Source: Angiostrongylus vasorum
Taxonomy: Eukaryota > Nematoda > Chromadorea > Rhabditida > Metastrongylidae
Assembly (NCBI GenBank): GCA_018806985.1
Contig: JADANN010000187.1
Coordinates: forward strand, 496,001 to 560,000
Length of the DNA: 64,000 bases
Direction: 5' to 3'
Shown here: positions 23,910 through 46,205 of the stretch, piece after piece
Layout: each line of letters opens with the position of its first letter
Numbering within the stretch: position 1 is the first letter of the stretch
Program-made: the position numbers and the translations under genes
The notes under the pieces: model-generated
Databases searched by the model: none
What the model was told of the DNA's origin: nothing
Seen by the model: only the letters and a program-made list of their open reading frames with translations

Positions 23910-26780
23910 TATGTGGGCTAGTTTGATCTGTCCTTTCTATCAAGAAACCACAGAAAAGTGGCAAGAATACCTGTTCTTGGCATTCCCAAGAGATCTACTA
24001 TTGCACTTCCTTGATGTAACAGTAAACCGAAAGCTGATAAAATACAGCAAAGATAATGCCTAGCAAAGTTCTTTTAGTTTCACTGTGGTGAGTTTCAAGT
24101 AATTACAACTGTTTGATTGATGACCGACAATTTTTCTTCTGCAAAACCCAGATTTGCAGACAAAAACCATAATTGAGAATCAAGCATCCGTCTTGAGTGT
24201 ATCAAATTTTTTGGCAATACTTCTCCTCTTTAAATGTCTGAGAATGTTAGCAAGTTTTACCCTACTGTAGCCATATTCCCCATATACTAATACACCTTTA
24301 GTAAGCGGTCTTCCTGGATGTACAATTACTATGCACAGCACATCAGTGAATACTTCCTTCCGGAATACTGTGAGATAACTGGGAAAGCGTGGGATGATAG
24401 AAATAACTATGTGGAAACGGTTTCAGCTTAAGAAGATTAGTTTATAAGATCATATGTGGAAACGATTTTTACGCTTTCATTCCAAAGGTCATACCAGCTA
24501 CGTTTAAGTCAATGTCAGATGGAGAACACCCTTCCAGTTTACAAAAACGATTTACTCTCTCTTTTGATGTGATGACCGGCAAAAGACTTAGGAGCGTTAT
24601 CTCCGAGTACTAGAGAAAAATAGCTAATCCTCGTATGGGGCACTAATCGGTAATGCGAAGGGAATCGGTGAGAGAATAAAATATAGTACGAAATCACGAT
24701 TGCACAGAATGTGATTGGAACTAGAGCTTTAGAACAAGTTCACGATATGGCAGAGCTCCAACCCCCTTGAAAAAAACAGTACAAGCCCACCAAATATTCA
24801 CCATTCAAATTCTCCTAGAGGCAGCATGTAGCCTTTGGGCCCAACTTTGAATGATCCTATAAGGGGTTAAGATCAAGAAGAACAACATACGGCAATTAAA
24901 TGGGGAAAGTTATGCTACTGTTAAAGGGGTCTGTTTTACTAGAGGTTATGATCTTGTTACTGAAAACTCTAACGCTACGGTAAGAAGACTCAGTGAAAGT
25001 GAATGCAAGTTTTGAAGATTTGGAAGAGAAGAGCAATGTAAGGATAGAACCGTCTTATTGCGCTCTTGCGCACAGCAACTTTTTTTAAATTTGTTCCTCG
25101 GTAAGACACACACACTACATTAGAACTTGACATACATTTCGACCAGTGAGACAAGCAAATCGGGGAGCGAGCAGTCCTCCTTGGGTGAGGATTATGTCTC
25201 TATTCTCTTAGATCCAATCATCGTTTACTATGTATTCGAATCAGCTACAAGCTGGAAAACACCTGTCATAATCCAACTCACGGTGGACAGCGCAAGTTTC
25301 TGAATCCCACTGTTAATGACCTTGTTACAATTCCAACTATTCTATCTTCAAGAAGATTAGGCATCAAAGGCAAAACAGAGCTCAGCTGGTTAGAGTGTAT
25401 TCTAGAAGCCATATTCTATGAACCTCGACAGTGATTAAAAAAATTAGAATTTTCCTCTAGAGCAAAGACGACGTTGCTAATAAAAACCATTACTCAACAC
25501 TGGGTGACTTTTAGGAGGTTTCGCCTTCTTCACAGACTGGAAAGGTCAAGTCGATGTACAATCTACTCAGCCAAACAAACCAATAACCTCAGCAGAAAAG
25601 CTCAACGCCCCCTAAATTTTAATCTGATGGAAAACAGCTTCTTTCAAAATACTCACCGTTCTGCTTTTTGCAAACCTTCTAGTATCTGGTGGAGACCAGC
25701 CGCACAGAGTCTTAGATGGATGAGGGTGCTTCGATCAGGTCAAAAAACCAGCTCGAATCATTTTTGGAGTTTTGGAATGTAATCCGTAACACGTCTATAG
25801 TTTTGCGCCTTGGTGTTCTAGAGTTTCTGCCTAGCCTTTCAAGATCAAAATTTGGTTTTCGAAACCCCTTTAGATCGACTTCTTCGACTCATTTGTTCTC
25901 TGATTGTGCCATGTTAACATATTGGCGAAGATACCTGGATGAACTTACAAGTTTTTTTGACAACAACAATGTTTTTTCGATAACTAGAGGACTTGAGTGG
26001 TTATGAATATAACAGGATTGTAAAGGAGACTTTGCTCTATGGCTCTATAATTATGGATGGTATGTATTATTACTTACTACATGCTACTATGGTTCACCAT
26101 GCAAACACATCTATGTCAGCATTTGGAAGGTTTCGCAGCTCATGTTGACTTTACTCTTACATTTTTCATACCTGCCCATCCCATCATGTAACTCTGATTC
26201 ATGATAACAATTAGAACTGAGACAATAATCAGTTGCGAGTCAAACTGCCGGTCAACAAATGTGTTCGAGAAGAACTTTTCTGGATATTTCTAAGTGAAGA
26301 ACAGAGCTTTTCTCAGTTGACGCGTGTCACATTTACAACCTATGGACTGATTAGAAAAAATCTAGCAGAAGGGCTCTTTGTGAAAATAACCTCCACAGAA
26401 GTCATAGCAACCACGATGTCCCATTGCAAATGACACCGATAGAGGTCACGTTGGTACGAATGCTTTAATGAACATCTAGTTTTCCTTGGTTCTAATAATG
26501 CAGTATTTCCAAGAATTCAATATGACACGTTTTCTCCATGGGGTTATATCTTTCGATAATGGCTCAAAACCATTGAAAACACAAAGTTCGAAATCACACG
26601 TTCAATTTCAGTTCATCATGCAATAATCCTCCGTTGACGGTAAAAGATGCCATCTCTTGGAATACAAGAATCTGCTTCTACTGGAGATGTAGTGCCGGTA
26701 AAATGATAGCATTTTTCTTCCCTATTTAAAATTCCTTTCTCCCCCGTTTTTTTTTCTTCTTTTTTTTAAAATCTTCCTTA
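23910..26780. other. No gene seen
   Basis: Nearly 2.9 kb with only short frames. The two overlapping frames near 25.5-26.0 kb show no recognisable domain and no splice-consistent neighbours, so I leave them out. Confidence 0.45.
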
Positions 26781-26785
26781 GCTAA

Positions 26786-27050
26786 AGGGCGTGTGTGCCC
26801 CAGTGGTCGGAGGCGCCCTGCAACAAACACATAGAATCAAGGTCCCATGGCCCACCGAGTCTTCCATTCCTCCAGGGTCGGCAAGTAGATACCAGAATTG
26901 TCTGGGAGGATATAACACTGGCTCGATACATCGGTAGACCACCGCGAGTTACTGTAAAGGCCAGATATGCACTGAATCACCTCAAAACGATGCTTTATAA
27001 AGTCGAATGCATGGCGCATCCCTCTGGGATTGGTTAACGCCGAGATCTTT
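26786..27050 (+). repeat. SINE family A, near full length
   Basis: The head is mutated in the A-box (GTGTGCCCCAGTGGTCGG); core CATTCCTCCAGGGTCGGC; end GGGATTGGTTAACGCC. Confidence 0.85.
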
Positions 27051-27365
27051 TTTCAGAGTTAAAATTTTTAGGATATTAAGTACTTTCTGTGCATTCTTAG
27101 TTCAAACCAAAAATTAGCATATTGACTACCACCGAAATGACAAGGTGACACATAAAGGACGGGGCGCATTCATTTCAATTCATGTAATGTGAAAATAATG
27201 GCTGCTTAGGAGTTTGGACCAACATATTCTAGGTTAGAGTGAACTTTATTAATTTAAAATGGAAATGATTAATATCTAAAGGTTGTTTACCTGCAGGATA
27301 CACGTTCTCCTTTCTACAGCAGTTAGATACTGTTTTTATGGTGCCCACAAATACTACATTCTTCA

Positions 27366-27768
27366 ATTTTAACCTTTTTACTTACTGCCTACTCTTTTTG
27401 ATGGCAGGGTATGTTGCGAAATATAACTTTAACGAAGCTGAGATATTTGCAAAACTCTGGACCGCAGGTACTCATGGTGGGGAACGGATGGGCTATTGTC
27501 CTTTCCGGGTAGTAACGCGTTCACCACCACACCATGCGGGTCCTTCGTTTCGGCTGTCACTCAGCTAGTTCTATCAATCCCGTTGACGGGTGATTGCTGA
27601 TGGCGAAAAAGATCGATAGAACTAGCTGAGAGACAGGCAAAACGAAGGACCCGCATGGTGTGGTGGTGAACGCGTTACTCACCCGGAAAGGACAATAGCG
27701 CGTTCGTTCCCCACCATAGGCACCTGCGGTCCAGAGTTTTGCAAATATTTCAGCTTCGTTAAACTACA
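27366..27768. repeat. Family C palindrome
   Basis: A left arm (about 27,425-27,570) and right arm (about 27,610-27,765) are inverted copies of the same tRNA-like C body, separated by a loop with CCCGTTGACGGGTGATTGC. The left end carries the C terminal sequence TTTTTACTTACTGCCTACTC. Confidence 0.85.
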
Positions 27769-28309
27769 TTCTTCGTTTATTTTTTGCTCTAGGCTAATAT
27801 TTCGAACGTGGGACCGACTGAACAGTTAGAATTTTGTGCGAGAGGATGCGATGATGCGCGCTTCGTTTTGACGTTTTCGATAGGCTCAGCTCCGTCAGAA
27901 ATACACGCTTAGCCTGGAATTTTCAGTTTTACTTCTATTGAGATCTAAAGTCGGGAAAACATTTCAAAAATACCACTTACATCCTTTTGGTGATACGGGA
28001 AAAGCCTCCTTTATAACCATGTTGAGCTCTGAACTCCTCCGCTTTTCTAGTTGTCGAAGAAATATCGTCACTTACCAAAAACCATCATTGGGCTTCACAT
28101 TTTACAGATAACAGCTCCCTCGTTTTAAATGTACTCAAACGTTTTCCTCAAACTAGTATTACATATCAAATTCATTGGTATTTTAGCGTTTTATGCCATG
28201 CGAGTAGAAAACTGTTGGGTTGGAACAAGAAAAAAGCCCAGTGTACATTGTGAAATCGGACGGGTCAGTTCATTTTTGTCATCCATTTTTTCGAAAAAAA
28301 ACTGTCAAA

Positions 28310-29860
28310 AATTATTTACTTACTTAGATACTTGGGTGGTCCTCCGTCTTCGTGAGTAACGCGAGCCTTAGCACATCCTTCATTCGTGTTTTTCTCGCAC
28401 AATCGTGGTCCGTGGTAGATGGTCTACTTCGAACATGGTGACATCGGCGAGGAGCATTTTGTGATCCGTTAATCATTTCCATCTGCGAACAGAGACGGTT
28501 GAAGTAAAGTGCAAACATGTTGGCCCATCTTGCACCTGGTCGACCCACGAGGGTGCCTGGATCGTCTTGTAGCCTGCTTCGAAGTACTTCCGTCCATTCG
28601 TTGTCTGTTCTACTCATGACCAGCCCGACTTTTTTTCACTAGTTGATTTGTAACCTCTTGGCTCCCGGAGATAGGATTCTAGGATCTGAATCGCGCAATT
28701 CCAATATATATTTCGTGTGCCGATTCTATTTCAAAATACATCATTCAAGCGCTCCGCGGAAGCTTTGTGGAATCAGTGACGTTGTTGAAGTATCAGTTCA
28801 CGTATCCGCTGCACAGCAGAGCTAGGAGGACGAATGAGTTGAAACGATGAAGATGGAACTCTGGGTCCGTTGGTTAATCGGTAGCTTCTCTGGGAAACCC
28901 GACTGCCGCCTATAATGCTCTACTTCTTCGGGGTAATTAGCCCTTAATGTTCTTCAAGTTCACTGAATGCCTAGAGCCCACGATGAGATGGTCTCTGTAG
29001 TTAAACGAAATCGAAGAACCATCTAGTTCGATTTGTTTACCTTCGCACCATTGCGTTTTTTCTATAAAGAGCGATCTATGCACAGTAAAGCAAATCCAAA
29101 GACATTCGTGGATGATGGATATAAGAAAACGAATAGAATGCAGGAAGTACTGAGATCCGCGTGATTAATGCGATGTCGGGTCATGTATGGTGCGCAGTCG
29201 TATCCTTTTTTCCGCCCCGTGTCCAGCCCACTAAGCATCGTCTCAGTACTCAGGTAGTCACCTCTACTCCTCGGAAGGATGATGACGTCGTGCACGAAAC
29301 AAATATTTGACAAGAATCTGTCACCAATGCGTATCTAACTTTCGTCTCGGTCGAATGATTTCATTAACCACTGCAGCGCCGCAGTTAACTACTTTGGCAG
29401 ATAATATTCCTTCTCGACCCATTGGTGAACGATAGATGTTAGGATTGTATTTTTTATGGTGTAGTTATGATAATAGTCAGTCGGAGTCCTTCACAGAACT
29501 TCTTCGTCGACGCACGGTGACAGGATTGCATGTGTCAGTACCAAACTCAGGAATCTGTAGGTTTACTACCATAGTATCAAGTTGAGTTGTGTCGATCAAG
29601 TCGTCTCAGCTATTCAATCTATATAGACTACCGTTGACAATTAAAAAAACAACCACTTTCCAAATTTTAAGAAGTCCCATTAGCCTTGTGTTTGGAATAC
29701 AACGTGCACCATAATGGTTGAGGTCTATAGTCTCTTTATTCATATTTTCAAAGATATTTGTTTTTCTGGATATAAGCTGAACCCATGGTCAATTCGTTGG
29801 CGTGAGCAAATGTTGGAAGAATAGTTTTATCATCATAGATCGCCAACAATCGATAAGGTT
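28310..29860 (-). mobile_element. Decayed RTE-type non-LTR retrotransposon (RT part and 3' end)
   Basis: On the minus strand the broken frames carry TAALQWLMKSF-like sequence, then IRIGDRFLSNICFVHDVIIL, the reverse-transcriptase palm of RTE elements with the FADD box decayed to FVHD (29,287-29,298). Near the end there is LVGRPGARWANMF. The tail reads CACCCAAGTATCTAAGTAAG. Frameshifts, lost aspartates and a SINE B 3' fragment inserted at about 29,095-29,185 mark it as dead. Confidence 0.75.
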
Positions 29861-29869
29861 TTGAATGTC

Positions 29870-32170
29870 TGACAGCGTTTTCTCAACGAACGTCGTTCTA
29901 CTCTACGCCCGATGACGTTATCTCTTATTTCAGATGTACAGCCGAATCAGCACTTCTGCACTCGCCGTCGTACGCCTCGTTCTTGAGTGCGATTTCAGTT
30001 GGCTGGTTGTCAATCCGACAAGCTGGTATGACTGAGTTACTGGTTTCCTGTAACATCACACTATGCCACATTTGTGACATATTTTGCCGCGAACATACGG
30101 TGAGTAGCCAGGTCGTTGATAATGCAGATATTAAACAAGTTCACCACCATAAGAAATGTGTCGGCCTATTCTTTACTGCTCTTTCAAAGCAATCTCTCTA
30201 CTTGAACGAAATACGGAGTGTATATTTTTACATGGCGACATTGACAAAGTAGTTAACGTTGGTGTTCCATTCACATAGATTTTTCATGTACCTGGACCCA
30301 AAACATATATGCAACAGCCATCAGAATCTGTGGTGGTCTTCAGGCCTCCCACTTATAAGAAGGAATTATGTATAAAAACCGAAGTTATTAAGGTCAAAAC
30401 TGCACTCTTGCTATCCTCCCATTAGAATCTAACCTACGTTAATAGGAACTCCAGTGATCTAATCTTCCATAGATTAACTAGAAAAAAGAAGCAAACCAAT
30501 ACTTTCTTCATGGCTCTGCCAAAAAACTTCTCATTTTAAGAGTCGGCACCTTCGACGATAACAAGTCTGCTATGTTCTTTTTCTTCTCTATACACAAAAG
30601 CCTTATGAATTTCCATAATATATTCGAGACGCACCTATGGGTTTGAAAAAAAAGATAATCGACGTCAGAAGCTTCTACTATGGAATTATTTGCGTGTCCA
30701 GTACTCTGGAATGTGATACGATACTCTAGAAACCGAATACGACCAAAAAATTAGTTTCATGGCCAATTTTCATTTCATAGGCAAAAAATCATGTTATGCA
30801 TTACAGCCACCGCGGTCATGTCGGGATTCTTTAAACCGAAACTATGACCGAATGTGGAATGAGAGTGTTATGGTAGAACGAGTCTGTAAACAGCCGGAGG
30901 AGACAACCACTGTTGAAAATGTCAAAGGTGCATCGCCCAACCTTTCTGTTTCTTCCGTTGCCGTCATCGCCATCATCACCAATCTTGTGTACTTAACAGA
31001 GTAACGGGTTCCACCGAATTAGTACAAATAAGTGTTCACTTAAAGGTGATTCCCCACTTCGGGATGTTTCGCCCCTACATCTTGCAATAAATTTCGATAC
31101 ATTCTAATGAATTTCTTGAGAAAATGGTCACCAAAGAGGTAGAATCAAAAATTTCGTACTCGAAAATCTACCATAAAAAAAGCCTTTCTGAACTATGTAG
31201 TATATTAGATAACCTCAAATTTGGCACAACGGTGCACTCCCCGGTAACTCAGGAAGAAAAACTTCTCGACATACAAGTATAAATTCATTCGTTAGTGTCA
31301 ACTATGCTCAGTCAAACCCTCTATTGATTTATTGGTCCCATTTTTTTTCGTTGTATATCTTGTACTCTATCTAATTCACTGGACCACTATTTCTCCTCAT
31401 CTCTCAAATCATCCACTGCTATACGAACCCATCGTAAAAAGAGCTATAAATTTTGGTAGTGAGGAAAACTGCTTAAATCGAATTGAGCAATCAGCAACAA
31501 CTTGGAAAAACGTATGAACAACGATTTTCGAGGATTTTTTAGTGCTAAAAGGAACCGGCAAAGACAAGCACTGAAATATGAAAAGAACTTAAAAAAAAAC
31601 ATTCATATACAAAAATCCGTGAAAATATGACACCATCGTATTACAGAAGACAAAATAAAGCAATGTAAAGGACGTTTCACTGGGACCCGCTTATCACGGT
31701 GAAATTATAATAACTGTAGTTAAATGATACCACATCGAACTCTACTAGTTTATCATGTTGGCAGCCGACATGAACGCATTAGATTCGATCGCTCCGCATA
31801 CGAATTCGAATTTCTTGCATTCGTTTGTTAGTTTTTTAATTTCTGATACCTAAACGTTTACCTTTATGAACCAAAAAGTATACATAACCGCTAAAATCAA
31901 CTTCAACATACGAACGATTTTAGGAGACGCACTATTTCTGCGAAAACGAATTGTTGTGGCAAACTTTTTAAAGGAAGAACTAACAGTTCTTAATGTATCA
32001 CACTTAATCAATCCCAGAGACAAAAGGCTTAATTGCTCCATATTTACAATATTAGACTCTACGAACGCGACCAACAAGGAGTTCTAGACCATAAGAAGAC
32101 TTCTAACAAGGCAAACATAAATATAAGTTTCACTGAGAATAATCTCTCTGCCTTGTTAAAACTACGACTT
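29870..32170. other. No gene seen
   Basis: Some 2.3 kb downstream of rcq-5 without a supported gene. A TTTCAG|ATG at 29,934 opens a short frame but no consistent continuation exists. Confidence 0.45.
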
Positions 32171-32174
32171 GGAA

Positions 32175-32448
32175 CACGGGTAGCCGCGCAATGATAAAAA
32201 ACGCCGTCCCATAAGGCTCTGGTTCGACCCCGGGCTAGGTGAACCACAAAGGCTCGTCCCTGCCTGTAGCGAGGATCTCAAAACAGTTCTGGTCCTAGCA
32301 CAGCTCTCCCAAGATTCCAAGAAGAAACTACTTGGCCGGCGTTCAATAATCAAAAGAAGATCAAAACCTTCAATAAGTAGAACCCTTTCGGAAATACGAA
32401 GACCTTCGTGGATAATTGATGTGGAGAAATGAATCGAATAAGGAACTG

Positions 32449-32465
<17 letters not shown>
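32175..32465 (+). repeat. SINE family B, decayed, at the 3' end of rcq-5
   Basis: Plus-strand head GGGTAGCCGCGCAATG with strong B-box GGTTCGACCCCGGG, then the B body and an end near AAGGAACTGTTAGG. It overlaps the likely rcq-5 stop codon by about 16 bp. Confidence 0.65.
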
Positions 32466-41578
<9,113 letters not shown>

Positions 41579-41590
41579 CCTAAACATATA
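41579..41590 (-). promoter_or_regulatory. rcq-5: Likely trans-splice acceptor of rcq-5
   Basis: On the minus strand the bases just before the chosen ATG read TATATGTTTAG|G. An acceptor this close to a start codon, with no upstream coding exon, is the usual mark of spliced-leader addition in nematodes. Confidence 0.55.
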
Positions 41591-42165
41591 GGATCTAATT
41601 GAGTATAAGACAGAGTGCCTAGGAAATATATCAAAAGCAGAAGTGATTTTGAAGGCAGTGGAAGCAAAATGATCTAAAAGAGAGGTGTACTTATATTATG
41701 AAACCAAACAGAAAGCAGAAATCTATGCCCAGCAGAATAGGAACCTTACGGCGATCCCACAAATGGTGTCAAATTTCCTACAAAACAAACAAACAAGGGT
41801 AATACTCCAGATCAACAACTAATCTCACTTAGTGCATTAACGCTACACCGTGGACAACGGTATTCCTGAATGCTGTACCGTGACATACAGCGAGTAGTTC
41901 ATTTTTAATGTGAAAGCGAACATGACATTTCCATCCAGAAGCCCGTCGAAGAACAGACGTGTTAGAAACCGTCACCATTATAGAAGAAACCTAGTCGCTA
42001 GACTACCATTCTATTCAAAACAGGTGTAATCTGGTCAGGTAGTGATTGGAATAGCCATTCTGACATCAAAGCGAAAAAAATTGTTCTCGCATTGTGTTAA
42101 GGCAGTACATCCATACAAGTACTAATCCATGTCATATAAAAAGTACAAAATAAGGATAAAAAAGA

Positions 42166-42428
42166 TAAAGCCCTCGGCGTTGATCAATCCCTCAGGGATG
42201 CACCATACACTCGACTTCATTGAGCAGCGTTTGGAGGTGAATGAATGCATATCTGGCCTTTACAGCGTCGCGTGGCTTACCGAGCCAGTGCTGCTATCTT
42301 CTCATACAAGTCGTACCAATTTGCCGACCGTGGAGGGATAGAGGGCTTGGTGGGCCATGGGCGCGGGGATAGATTCCACGTATGTGTTGCAGGAGGCCTC
42401 CGACCACTGCGCCACACTCGCACAAAAT
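42166..42428 (-). repeat. SINE family A, reversed
   Basis: Starts with the reversed 3' end (GTTGATCAATCCCTCAGGG) and finishes with the reversed head (CACTGCGCCACACTCGC). The core is slightly shortened. Confidence 0.87.
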
Positions 42429-42890
42429 AATAATACAAGTAAAATACAAGATAAGTACTAGTCCATAACATATAAACCAAACAGCAGCAGTAATTTCGCG
42501 CCCTAGTATTGTAAATGACGCCCCAGTGAGGAGTTCATGATTTTTTGGCGCGAATTCCACCCGTAATGCTTGTACTTTTCTAGTTGACTTTTTTCCTGTC
42601 TTTCCTTCTACTTCTCCTTACTTTTTTTAGTTTGCCGTGTACTTTTGTGCAGAATCCAGGGATAAGGTCGCTTCTTTCTAAAAGTTCCTTATGCATATCA
42701 TTGAAGCTTATCGTTACTTTACCACTGCCCTGTTTCAGACCAGACCTGTTTTTGGGCGTAAAATTACGTCAAGACTCATTCGTCAGTTATTGATTAAGTA
42801 CAAAACACTACTAGTTCATTATAAAGTGATCATTGTTTTCCAGTATATGAAATGTCTTGAAGTAGTTTTGTGGTTGTTGCTGGTCCTTAA

Positions 42891-43178
42891 GAGCACGTGT
42901 GGCGCAGTGGTCGTAGGTGCCTTGCAAGACACACAGGGGATCGATTCTTGCGCCCGTGGCTCTCCAACCCTTCCATCCTTACAAGCTCGGCAGTTTGGTC
43001 ACTTTGGTACTAGACTTGTCTGGGAGGATAGCAGCACTGGCTCGATACATCGTTGGCCCACCACAAGACATTGTAAAGGCCAGATATGCATTCAATCAGC
43101 TCCAACGATGGTTAATGAAGTCGAATGCATGGCGCATCCCTCAAGGATTGATCAACGCCGAGAGCTTTATCTTCATTT
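42891..43178 (+). repeat. SINE family A, near full length
   Basis: Head GTGTGGCGCAGTGGTCGT. The core has an 8- to 10-bp insertion near TTGGTCACTTTGG. End AAGGATTGATCAACGCCG. Confidence 0.87.
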
Positions 43179-43414
43179 TTCTTTTACTGGTTCTTGCTTT
43201 GAGGGAAAACTACCTAGCTTAAGTATGAAAGTAGAAACCGTGACAATAACTTACTGGGGGCAAAGTTTTCTCCTATAGAAATCGCTTTTTCTTCTAAAGA
43301 AGGCCGTTTTTGTTTACTCAATAACTGCTCTCTCTCGACCCGTTTTCCGGTCTCTGGAACTGCATATCTTCCATCGTTTGGTTCATTCAAATGTGAGCTT
43401 ATGTGTTTAAATTG

Positions 43415-43640
43415 TCGAGTTTGATAAATACATTTATTTGGGTAGACTTTCGACATCTTCGTCTTCATTGGAGTCGATGATCCGAGTTGATGGCCCACAG
43501 TTGTCAGCAAGCGCCCTGTATAAGTGAGCACTGCCGGGTGAGCTTCCCTCATTCGTGCGGTGTTCCATTGTCGAGGAGATGTCACTAACCACTGTCTTGC
43601 CCTCCTCCGCTGACCCTCTCCACCCACCAAATTGATTGTC
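43415..43640. repeat. Family E element, one end only
   Basis: TTTGATAAATACATTTATTTGG then CATCTTCGTCTTCATTGG, as at one end of the 10.4-kb copy. No matching inverted end follows. Confidence 0.6.
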
Positions 43641-43789
43641 TTTGCGAATCGAGACTCCGGATTCCCAATGCTATTTACGCAATGAATGACGTACTCATTT
43701 CAGCACTTCGATAGCGTGTTCTTTGAAGTGGGTCGCGCTTTCATCCTATGTATATGAGTCAGTCTCTGAAGAGATGAATGCCGAGGTTA

Positions 43790-43978
43790 ATAGAAAGTCG
43801 GTCGTGGGAATTATTCATCCAGTGTTTTGAATATTGGGGCAGACTTTGGCGTGGCTGTTCTCGGGACTCTAGGGGAACCACAATGGCTAAACCAGCAGAA
43901 CTCCGAAAAAAATGAAGATTATGCTGGGATCCATACAAGTAGTGAGGACCAGCCATCCAAGTATCCAAGTAAGTTTTG
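43790..43978 (+). repeat. Family D repeat, 3' half
   Basis: Runs from GGGGCAGACTTTGGC to the tail CCATCCAAGTATCCAAGTAA. Confidence 0.75.
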
Positions 43979-44371
43979 AATATTAAAACTGCTTGAGTGA
44001 GGAGCACAAATACGATAGGCTGTTGACCGATTGGGCCATGGTTACGACTGCCCTGCATGTCTTTCTTCTCGCTTTCCATTACATAGGTGTATTACGCTCA
44101 GAAGGGTTACGAAAAAGCGGAAAAATCTATGTAGAGAGGTGATAGGGCTCTCATACGTCATATGCTCACAGATCTACTCATGTCCTCTGGGTTCTGCACG
44201 GTTCTTTACCAAAAATGCATCATGTCGGTCTTCAGAGTGGAGAATCACTGAGGGTTATGTATCCATTATTCGTGATCTTATACGGACGCAGTAGTCGAAG
44301 ATATTGAAGTAGATGTGGTGGACTGTTTAGCTATTACTCCTACTCTGTTTTATTTAACATCTTTTCCCGCT

Positions 44372-44607
44372 GCCGGGGATTGCTGACGGCAAAGATCGAT
44401 AGGACTAGCTGAGAGACAGGCGAAACGAAGGACTCGCATGGTGTGGTGGTGAACGCGTTACTCCCTAGAAAGGACAATAGCGCGTTCGTTTCCCACCGCA
44501 GACACCTGCGGTCCGGAGTTTTGCAAATATCTCAGCATCATTAGAGTTATATTTCGCAATATAGCCTGCCGTTAAAAAGAGTAGGCAGTAAATAATAAGT
44601 TAAAACT
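44372..44607 (+). repeat. Family C, right half with terminus
   Basis: From GGGGATTGCTGACGGC through GTGTGGTGGTGAACGCG to AAAGAGTAGGCAGTAAATAA. Confidence 0.82.
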
Positions 44608-44639
44608 AACATCTTTTATTTTTTTTCTGTATGGTGATT

Positions 44640-45650
44640 AAATACAAAAGCTCAAGAGTTTCAGGCATCTCTTTGAGCTTTCAAACTCTCTACTTTCTTG
44701 ATCCTTTGGTAGTAGTGCTTAGTGAGCCTTTGGGATTTCATTTTTTTTAAAATTTGCAGTTCATCTACATTTAAAAAGGAGTTGATGTTTAGATCCCGTG
44801 TAGAACTTCGGTTCCACACTGATATCGCTTTTTTAGCAAAATCTTCGTTTCTTTAACGTATGGTCAATTTCATTGTGGTTCTCCACATCGATAGACTCGG
44901 ACATCTGTCGTCTAGGACAGTATATAAGGAAGTAGATGTTATCCCGGGTATTCTTGATCGCCACGATGAATTCAGACGGCTTCTCACTGTGTTCTTTTCA
45001 TTCCATTCTGTGGATCCCAATGTGAAGTTCCTTTGAGGCTCTCCCGGGGCCACTATGGCGTTGAAGTCTGGTATGACGTTCTTGTAGAAGGCATGATCTC
45101 TAGTGTAAAATTTCAACCACGGATAAAATTTTGATCTAGTCGTTCTTCATAACTTGGTTTTGGGGCGTTTAAGGCAATAGGAGTTCATGGGACGAGGATT
45201 GACGAGGGCATCAGTGCTATCGTCTCCTTTCCTATCGAGGGGCTCAAAGGAACAGTTCTACCTCGAGATGATAAACGCAGTGGGCGATGTAAGATCCTCT
45301 CGGCCACTTCGATGACGTAGTACTCAATCTAGGCAGACAGCAACAGCATCATTAGGTCTGCAAATGAGATTTTAGAAACATTTCCATGTCAATTTTACAT
45401 GCCTTTTTTCGAATCAGAAGATCTTTGTTTTTTATAATTTTTTGGCGAACAGGTAGGCTGCTCTTACCTTGAGTCAACCTGCAACTTAAGACCATGCCCA
45501 TGTTTGCTTTTTGCTCTATGTCATCTAATCGCAAATAGATGACGTCGTGCCTCTCACTAAGTTGAGAATCTGATGATGTTGTTCTGTAGGTATAGCAATG
45601 ATTTTTGTAACCTTGCCTGGTTGTTCTTTGCCTTATATCAAGCACTGTAA
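44640..45650 (-). mobile_element. Decayed RTE endonuclease segment
   Basis: The minus-strand frame at 45,116-44,853 reads FYKNVIPDFNAIVAP, then GSTEWNE and RCPSLSMWRTTMKLTIR. This matches the apurinic-type endonuclease of RTE elements, where VVGDFNAK, ERNE and RWTWESP ... EIDHI are expected. Just upstream the broken frame gives ALNAPKPSYEERL and RHDVIYL. Key residues are lost, so this is a fossil 5' portion with no reverse transcriptase attached. Confidence 0.65.
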
Positions 45651-45911
45651 TTCTACATCAACAACTCGATAGTTAATACTGCTGTATAGGTAAATGTATA
45701 GTTTAGAGAAAGGTTTTCAGTGATAGTACACATACTCCTTAACACGTGACCCTCGACATGAATTGATCTCATTGCATTTAATACGGAGACAGTGACTAAT
45801 GCCAAGTTGAAACTAGCACCTGTCAGCTCAGTTTGAACTATGTTGACTGAAATTAGAAGAAATATAACCTGCTGATTTTTGCAAACAAGGTAAAAGTTGT
45901 CCTTATTTATT

Positions 45912-46205
45912 GTTTTATTTTATTTTATTTTGATCCGTCTTCACATCTGATGTGCGGATCCTAGCACTTCTCACATTCGGCTCGTTTCCTCGCATCCATT
46001 GTCCACGAAGATCTTCCAACTTTTACGTGTGGCTTCGGTTGCTGCTTGAGGATTTCCGTTTCATCTTGAATATTGTGGAGTGCTGGTCGAGCAGTTCTTC
46101 CTGGAGTCTTGAGATGGCTTGGTTGAAGCGTTCCCAATTAGACTGCAGAGCGTAGCGTAATGCTCGTGATGGCGGACATCACTGCTGCTGTGCTATCCTC
46201 CTCCT
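45912..46205 (-). repeat. SINE family B lacking its central core
   Basis: On the minus strand the head (ATAGCACAGCAGCAGTGATG) passes directly to GCAGTCTAATTGGGAACGC and the 3' body, omitting the core and the B-box neighbourhood. Its tail is AAAATAAAATAAAAT. Confidence 0.8.

Noticed and set aside
25474..26006. Two overlapping frames of about 100 residues
   Set aside because: No family resemblance, no splice-consistent partners, and codon use like the surrounding non-coding DNA.
27366..27768. Palindromes and repeated units as a CRISPR array
   Set aside because: There are no regularly spaced identical short repeats with unique spacers, and the DNA is eukaryotic.
29934..30110. TTTCAG|ATG followed by an open frame, a possible first exon of a third gene
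   Set aside because: No consistent next exon, no recognisable domain, and the frame is short.
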